NCBI GenBank assembly: GCA_019187405.1
Contig: JABAQZ010000013.1
Location: 42,109-106,108 of the forward strand
Reading direction: 5' to 3'
DNA length: 64,000 nucleotides
From: Ignavibacteria bacterium
Lineage (GTDB): Bacteria > Bacteroidota > Ignavibacteria > Tepidaquicellales > Tepidaquicellaceae
The notes below the pieces were generated by a model. It was given only the letters and a program-made list of their open reading frames with translations, made no database searches and was not told the origin of the DNA. This document shows, in pieces, positions 59,124 to 64,000 of the stretch (position 1 is its first letter; every line of letters begins with the position of its first letter). Position numbers and translations under genes: made by a program.

Positions 59124-59987
59124 ATGAATACTATAAATAAAATAATCATAGCAGTATTGACTCTGATTTTATCAGTTAACTTTTCTTTTGCTGACGAAAG
59201 CAAATACAAGCTTGACGCAGCAAACATTAATTTTACTTCGGACAATTCACTTGAGTTTGATATTTATCTTTTCAATGAGAGTCAGGAAGAACTCAGATAT
59301 TCCCTCGGACAGTATTTTCTCGAATTCAATCCGAAAATTGCAAACGGGGGAACTCTGACTTATTCTTTAATTGCTTCCGATTTACCCGAAGCATTAAGAC
59401 CGAGAAATGCAAGCATTAAAGATAATCTTCTTCGTCTTGCATGCAATCAGGTAAGTTCGGATAAGCAAAATTTACCTGTAATTTCAAATCAATCTCCCGG
59501 TACTCTGGTTGCAAGAATGAAGCTCGAAACTTCCGCAAAAAATTTTGCAGACGAGCCTTTAAATCTTATATGGGCTGATAATTCAAAATTACTAAAGACA
59601 AAGATATTTACATTCGACGGAAAAAATAATGTTGAGATTACAAATTCAGTCAGCACAAAAACAGACGGAGTCATTGGAAATAAAGGAAATGAAAGCATCA
59701 CAAGTGTTCCGACTGAATATGCACTTGCGCAGAACTATCCGAATCCTTTTAATCCTTCGACAACAATCAATTACGAATTACCGGAATCGGGACAGGTAAC
59801 ATTAAGAATATATGATTTGCTGGGAAAAGAAGTTGCTACATTAGTAAATGAAAAACTGGAAGCAGGAAGATATTCGGTAACATTCAACGGATCATCCGTC
59901 TCAGGCGGACTTGCAAGCGGAATGTACTTTTACAAAATCACAGCAGGGAATTATACTGCGGTGAAGAAGATGGTGTTAATAAAGTAA
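59124..59987 (+). CDS. Secreted protein with cohesin-like domain and T9SS sorting domain
   Basis: The 287-residue protein has a signal peptide (IIIAVLTLILSVNFSFAD). A beta-sandwich region of ~150 residues follows (KYKLDAANINFTSDNSLEFD, YFLEFNPKIANGGTL, SPGTLVARMKLETS) that looks like the cohesin-like fold of this group, though I cannot confirm it. The T9SS sorting domain (NYPNPFNPSTTI, LGKEVATLVNEK, LASGMYFYKI, KKMVLIK) is complete. The next gene, 29 bases later, encodes a dockerin-tailed protein, so the pair may interact. Low hydrophobicity outside the signal suggests an extracellular protein. Confidence 0.78.
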   Translation: MNTINKIIIAVLTLILSVNFSFADESKYKLDAANINFTSDNSLEFDIYLFNESQEELRYSLGQYFLEFNPKIANGGTLTYSLIASDLPEALRPRNASIKDNLLRLACNQVSSDKQNLPVISNQSPGTLVARMKLETSAKNFADEPLNLIWADNSKLLKTKIFTFDGKNNVEITNSVSTKTDGVIGNKGNESITSVPTEYALAQNYPNPFNPSTTINYELPESGQVTLRIYDLLGKEVATLVNEKLEAGRYSVTFNGSSVSGGLASGMYFYKITAGNYTAVKKMVLIK

Positions 59988-60016
59988 TTTTTTAAATCTT
60001 TAAATTTAAAAAAACA

Positions 60017-63000
60017 ATGAAAAACAAAAATATAAAATTAATGGTAACCATAATTATTCTGATATTTCTGACAACGGGATTTTCAATTATGGACAAAATT
60101 CCAATAGGCAATAACAATAAAAATGTAGATGCGAATCAGAATAAAGTACCTGTAAATTCTTCAGTTATTAAAAATTCTTTCACACCTATTCAGAATTCTA
60201 TGCTTGATACCTGCAGTTATTCCTGGTCAGCTCAAACATCCGGAACAACAAATGCATTACTGACAATATATGCTGTATCCGATCAGATCGGATGGGCAGC
60301 AGGTGCAGGACCGACGGTTGTAAAAACAAGTAACGGAGGAATCAACTGGACAAGCGCAACCGGAACAGGACTTACAGGTACCATATACAATATTTTTGCC
60401 TGGAGTGTCAACGATGCAATTTGTGCTTCAAATTTAGCTTCTACTTCTATTTATAAAACTTCAAATGGCGGTGTAACCTGGGCTCAAGTATTCAATCAGG
60501 TCGGTGGTTTTATTAATGCTGTTCATATGACTTCGGCAACAGAAGGATACGGATTGGGAGATCCTGTCGGTGGAAAGTGGACAGTTGTAAAAACAACAGA
60601 CGGCGGAAATACCTGGGCAAGAATGGCAACAGAGCCGACACAGGTTGGCGCAGAAGCTGGATGGAATAACAGTTTTCAAATAGAAGGAACAAATATGTGG
60701 TTTGGAACAAGTGAAACGAAAGTTTACCATTCTACCAATCTGGGATTAACCTGGACAAGTGCTGCCACAACGGGTACTCTTAATACATATGCATTACATT
60801 TCAGCAGTTTAACAAACGGATTAGCAGGAGGCAATGCTATGGTAAAATCAACTGATGGCGGATCATCTTATGTATCAACAAGCTCACCCGGAACAACCGG
60901 CAACCTGAACGGGCTGGAAGGATACGGAAGTGACTGGTGGGGATTAAGATCTGATGCTAATGTTTACAGATCAATTAATCATGGTGCGAACTGGACAATA
61001 GCTTATAATCTATCAGGAGCAGTATGGCAGGATATTGATTTTACTGTTGTTAGCGGATGTTCGAAAGGATGGGCTGTTGGTACCGGGGGATATATTGCGA
61101 GAATGTCGGCGACTTCTGTTTCTATGGATACGAGCGTTACTGTAAATTCTAATGATTGGCCGGTCGGTGACATTCCATTAAATCCCGGTAATATGGCACC
61201 AAAAGCTACTATTTCAAATTATGGGCTTACTAATATTACAACTCCTTTCCCGATTACATATAAAATTTCAGGTCCTGTAAATTATACAAGTACAAAATTT
61301 GATACTCTTGGTGCAGGTTCGACAAAAACAATAGCATTTGACAGTACATTTAATCCGACTGATACCGGAATATATATTGTTAAAATTTTTATTGGAGGTG
61401 GTATAGGGAGTGGGGATACTTTGCAAAGCCAATTTGTTGTAAGAGCAGCAATGAACACTATTTCAGTTTCACTTGTACCTGACGGTTCATGTTGTTTCAA
61501 AATAAATTTATTTTCTTCATACGGTTATTATTGTGATGCAATTAAAATAACACCTATTGTTCCAACAACAATAATTTCAGTAAATCCAGTAAATTCAACT
61601 ACCGTACCGGCAATAATTCCACCGGCAGTACCAAGTGTAATGTGGAAATCACTTGCAGGTTCAAGTTTTCAGCAAGGAATAAGTTATTTGGGCAGGGTTT
61701 GCTTCAGTAATACAAGCGGAAGTTTTCCTGTTTCATTTCAATATTCAACTAACGGTGGAGTTACTTTTGTAAGTACTAATACGGTAAATGTAACCTGCGC
61801 TGAATTCATTCCAATATGTACAGATTTTGATAACCGTTCCACAGGTCCCTGGTTGGGAAGAAATGTTACAATAACATCTCCATTACCAAGTCCGGGTTCA
61901 TCGGGATTAGCTACTGATTATTATTTAAGAGTTAAAGATGAATCAGGTGGTTCATTTGTATATGCTACTGCTCCTTATGCCGGAAACTGGATAAATTCAA
62001 ACTTAGGGAAATGTATATGCTGGGATTACAGATTATTTAATGATGGAAATCCGAGTGCAAGTACTGCTGTTGCACCTCGCATTGCTATACTTCAGGGATT
62101 CAATCCAAGCTTACCATTTGTTTGGGGAACAAATCCCGTAAGGGGAGCAGTCTTTGTATCTAATTCCACAACAACAGAATCAGGTGGCTGGGTTAATACT
62201 TGTGCACCAATTGAACTCTGCTGTAACGGTAGTACTTTACCGGGAAATAGTCAGGGTCAATGGCAGACTTATCCTATAAATAATAGCTGCAGTGAATGGA
62301 CGGCACTTTTGAATAATGTAACACATTTATATTTCCCTGTAGATTTAACTTCATTTCAAACAGAGTTAATGGGATGGGATAATATTTGTATAGAAAATTG
62401 TAGTTCAAACTGTAATACGAGTTGTTCAACAAGCAGTCTGAACGTAAGTACCGGATTTAATCATAAAACAAATAGTTTATATTCTGTTGATACATATGAT
62501 GCATACTGGGAATTAGTTTCATCTCCTATTGCAGGTTTACATGTTCCAAGACCTGCCGGTGTTATTCCGGCTGATCCTGCCTGGTCACCTGCTTTAACAA
62601 ATTCCAAATGGCTTGCTCCTGTAATTTATCCGCATTACAAATATCCAACCGGTTTTGGAAATAATCCTCCTCCGGCTGTACCATATACTTTCCAAACATG
62701 CTTCTGTGTTTGTCAGGACAACTCATGTATATCAATTAATTTATCTGTGATGGCGGATGATTCAGCAGCAGTTTATTTAGATGGCGTTTATATACCATCA
62801 TCCGGTATAATCAGCTTTGGATCACCGGCAACGGTCACATTAAATACTACTTTAAATGCAGGTGAACATTGTTTACAGGTTCGTGTCAGGAATTTAGGCG
62901 GTGATCCGTTGGGAATTAAAGTTCAGGGAACAATCACAGGAAATAATTTAGTAAAACATAATTGTTGTGATAGTACAAGTTGCTTTACGGGAATGAAATT

Positions 63001-63784
63001 CTGGGATAAAAACAGAAACGGTATAAGAGAAACTAATGAACCGGGTTTACAAAATTGGCCTATATACCTGAATGGATCTGCAACTCCATCTGCTTTTACA
63101 GATTCTTGGGGGTTATATACTTTGTGTGGTCTCACTTCATCTCAGTTTTATTCAATTAGTGAGCGAACAAACTTCTTCTGGCGTAACACAACTCCAAGAT
63201 CATACAATTATTACCTGCAATCTTCCGAAGTTAAAAACTTTGATTTTGGAAACAGGAGAAGATTTTGGTTTATCGGTGCTTTCCAGACCGGTCCTGTTGT
63301 AAGATATGATGGTTCATTAAGAGCAGAATTAAGAGGCAGCACTTCACCTTACTTAAAGCTGGACAGTGGTACAATATATCAGGATTCGCTTGGAGTAATG
63401 ACTCCGTTATTTACTAATGATGTTCCAAGTGGTAATTATTATGCAGTAATGAAAGGAAATAATATGATAGAGACATGGAGTGCTTCAACAATCTTAGTAG
63501 ATACTAACAATGTTGATAGTTTATATAATTTTACCACTAGTCAATCTCAGGCATTCGGAAATAATTTAACATTTGTAAATGGTAAATGGAGTTTTTATAT
63601 AGGTGATGTGACTCAAGATGGTGCCATTGATGGTTCTGATATTGCATTAATAGATAATGACGCAACTAATTTCGTAACAGGTTATGCAGTATCCGACCTT
63701 AACGAAGACGGAGTTGTAGATGCATCAGATATTTTATTTGCAGACAACAATGCAGCAAACTTTATAACCAAGATATCTCCATAA
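60017..63784 (+). CDS. Very large extracellular multidomain protein with dockerin-like C-terminus
   Basis: A 1255-residue protein. It has an N-terminal membrane-type segment (LMVTIIILIFLTTGFSIMD), then a YCF48/BNR-like propeller (~70-370; TSNGGINWTSAT, TTDGGNTWARM). A Cys-rich Ig/CARDB-like region follows (~380-1000), including SVTVNSNDWPVGDIPLNPG and the Cys-rich LCCNGS, CIENCSSNCNTSCS. An SdrD-B/Cna-like segment comes next (GMKFWDKNRNGIRETNEPGLQ, ~1035). It ends in two EF-hand-like loops, DVTQDGAIDGSD and DLNEDGVVDASD, the dockerin type-I arrangement (~1195-1250). There is no NPFNP sorting domain. It may bind a cohesin-like partner, perhaps the preceding gene's product. An insertion sequence begins 12 bases after the stop. 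Confidence 0.8.
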   Translation: MKNKNIKLMVTIIILIFLTTGFSIMDKIPIGNNNKNVDANQNKVPVNSSVIKNSFTPIQNSMLDTCSYSWSAQTSGTTNALLTIYAVSDQIGWAAGAGPTVVKTSNGGINWTSATGTGLTGTIYNIFAWSVNDAICASNLASTSIYKTSNGGVTWAQVFNQVGGFINAVHMTSATEGYGLGDPVGGKWTVVKTTDGGNTWARMATEPTQVGAEAGWNNSFQIEGTNMWFGTSETKVYHSTNLGLTWTSAATTGTLNTYALHFSSLTNGLAGGNAMVKSTDGGSSYVSTSSPGTTGNLNGLEGYGSDWWGLRSDANVYRSINHGANWTIAYNLSGAVWQDIDFTVVSGCSKGWAVGTGGYIARMSATSVSMDTSVTVNSNDWPVGDIPLNPGNMAPKATISNYGLTNITTPFPITYKISGPVNYTSTKFDTLGAGSTKTIAFDSTFNPTDTGIYIVKIFIGGGIGSGDTLQSQFVVRAAMNTISVSLVPDGSCCFKINLFSSYGYYCDAIKITPIVPTTIISVNPVNSTTVPAIIPPAVPSVMWKSLAGSSFQQGISYLGRVCFSNTSGSFPVSFQYSTNGGVTFVSTNTVNVTCAEFIPICTDFDNRSTGPWLGRNVTITSPLPSPGSSGLATDYYLRVKDESGGSFVYATAPYAGNWINSNLGKCICWDYRLFNDGNPSASTAVAPRIAILQGFNPSLPFVWGTNPVRGAVFVSNSTTTESGGWVNTCAPIELCCNGSTLPGNSQGQWQTYPINNSCSEWTALLNNVTHLYFPVDLTSFQTELMGWDNICIENCSSNCNTSCSTSSLNVSTGFNHKTNSLYSVDTYDAYWELVSSPIAGLHVPRPAGVIPADPAWSPALTNSKWLAPVIYPHYKYPTGFGNNPPPAVPYTFQTCFCVCQDNSCISINLSVMADDSAAVYLDGVYIPSSGIISFGSPATVTLNTTLNAGEHCLQVRVRNLGGDPLGIKVQGTITGNNLVKHNCCDSTSCFTGMKFWDKNRNGIRETNEPGLQNWPIYLNGSATPSAFTDSWGLYTLCGLTSSQFYSISERTNFFWRNTTPRSYNYYLQSSEVKNFDFGNRRRFWFIGAFQTGPVVRYDGSLRAELRGSTSPYLKLDSGTIYQDSLGVMTPLFTNDVPSGNYYAVMKGNNMIETWSASTILVDTNNVDSLYNFTTSQSQAFGNNLTFVNGKWSFYIGDVTQDGAIDGSDIALIDNDATNFVTGYAVSDLNEDGVVDASDILFADNNAANFITKISP

Positions 63785-63844
63785 TTTTTTCACTCAGGGG
63801 CTGTCCAAAAAGTCCTCATTAGCACATTTGAAAAATGAAAATAA

Positions 63845-63870
63845 AGCGGTTGCATTAATTTGCAACCGCT
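63845..63870 (-). terminator. Stem-loop downstream of the transposase
   Basis: AGCGGTTGCA-ttaatt-TGCAACCGCT forms a perfect 10-bp stem, 41 bases beyond the transposase stop on the minus strand; probably its terminator. Confidence 0.55.
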
Positions 63871-63910
63871 AACTTGAGGCTGTAAATTTTTTTGTGTAAA
63901 TGAATATTTT

Positions 63911-64000
63911 TCATTTTAAGAATTTGTCTAATCTTTCTTCGAAAATAATTGCTAATTGTGAAAGGCAATAAGTCCAGTCTCTTACTGCGTTTGATGATTT
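63911..64000 (-). CDS. Transposase, C-terminal end only (partial)
   Basis: Read on the minus strand from base 64000, 29 codons lead to a TGA at 63911-63913. The translation contains SSNAVRDWTYCLSQLAIIFEE followed by RLDKFLK. A C-terminal RDW-x-x-x-L-x-Q-L-x-I-I-F-E-x-R pattern is typical of IS5/IS1182-type transposases in Bacteroidota. The rest of the gene is outside the window, so neither catalytic residues nor completeness can be judged. Confidence 0.65.
   Translation of the reverse strand, partial: KSSNAVRDWTYCLSQLAIIFEERLDKFLK

Larger units (their letters stand above)
63797..64000. mobile_element. Insertion-sequence end (IS5/IS1182-like)
   Basis: The sequence GGGGCTGTCCAAAAAGTCC at 63797 looks like a terminal inverted repeat of the G-G-x-C-T-G-T-C-C type used by IS5/IS1182-like elements. 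Inside it are a perfect stem, AGCGGTTGCA and TGCAACCGCT (63845-63870), and the 3' end of a transposase gene on the minus strand running out of the window. The far end lies outside, so the family call is tentative. Confidence 0.7.

Overview
The window is AT-rich chromosomal DNA, most probably from a member of the Ignavibacteria/Bacteroidota-Chlorobiota group. The main evidence is nine secreted proteins that end in a type IX secretion (T9SS) type-A sorting domain of the Ignavibacteria style: an N(Y/F)PNPFNP motif, then a short beta-domain closing with SGxYFY...KxMxLxK. A PorT-like beta-barrel, a TonB receptor, SurA-like chaperones and Bacteroidota-type families (DUF4286, DUF6249) fit this. TTG starts are common. 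No tRNA, rRNA or CRISPR was seen.

Layout. 1-2208: two parvulin-type periplasmic chaperones, the first cut by the window edge. 2300-5740: a VWA-like membrane protein and a T9SS repeat protein. 5741-6487: a 165-bp tandem repeat. 6488-11969: a T9SS BNR protein, a TonB receptor with a small upstream membrane ORF, a secreted heavy-metal-binding (HMA) protein and a GDCCVxC protein, which look like a metal-handling group. 12000-14876: GNAT, alpha/beta hydrolase and CPA2 antiporter. 15342-18538: a T9SS protein, an outer-membrane barrel and a small coiled-coil protein.

18620-25506 (minus strand) is the most unusual part. It is a tightly packed operon of a PqqD-like protein, an ATP-grasp ligase, a fold-III PLP decarboxylase, a urea-transporter/M23-peptidase fusion, a TPR/beta-barrel outer-membrane protein and a TPR protein. 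It looks like a small-molecule or peptide tailoring and envelope system that I cannot match to a named pathway. 25735-28128 holds an ECF sigma factor with a coupled membrane partner and envelope proteins (DUF4097, DUF6249). 28509-32407 is a second ligase operon: two D-Ala-D-Ala-ligase-like ATP-grasp enzymes, a GNAT and a lysine-2,3-aminomutase-family radical SAM enzyme, suggesting a beta-amino-acid-containing product.

32633-43348 holds HdeD, an Ntn-type amide hydrolase and a largely minus-strand set of partial kynurenine-pathway genes (tryptophan 2,3-dioxygenase, 2-aminomuconic semialdehyde dehydrogenase, 2-aminomuconate deaminase) interleaved with stomatin/NfeD. 43430-63784 is mostly secreted proteins (BNR/YCF48 repeats, a trypsin-like protease, an M6-like protease, a dockerin-tailed 1255-residue protein), plus glucan phosphorylase and a pair of paralogues, one carrying an internal deletion. 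The last ~200 bases are the end of an insertion sequence with the C-terminus of its transposase.
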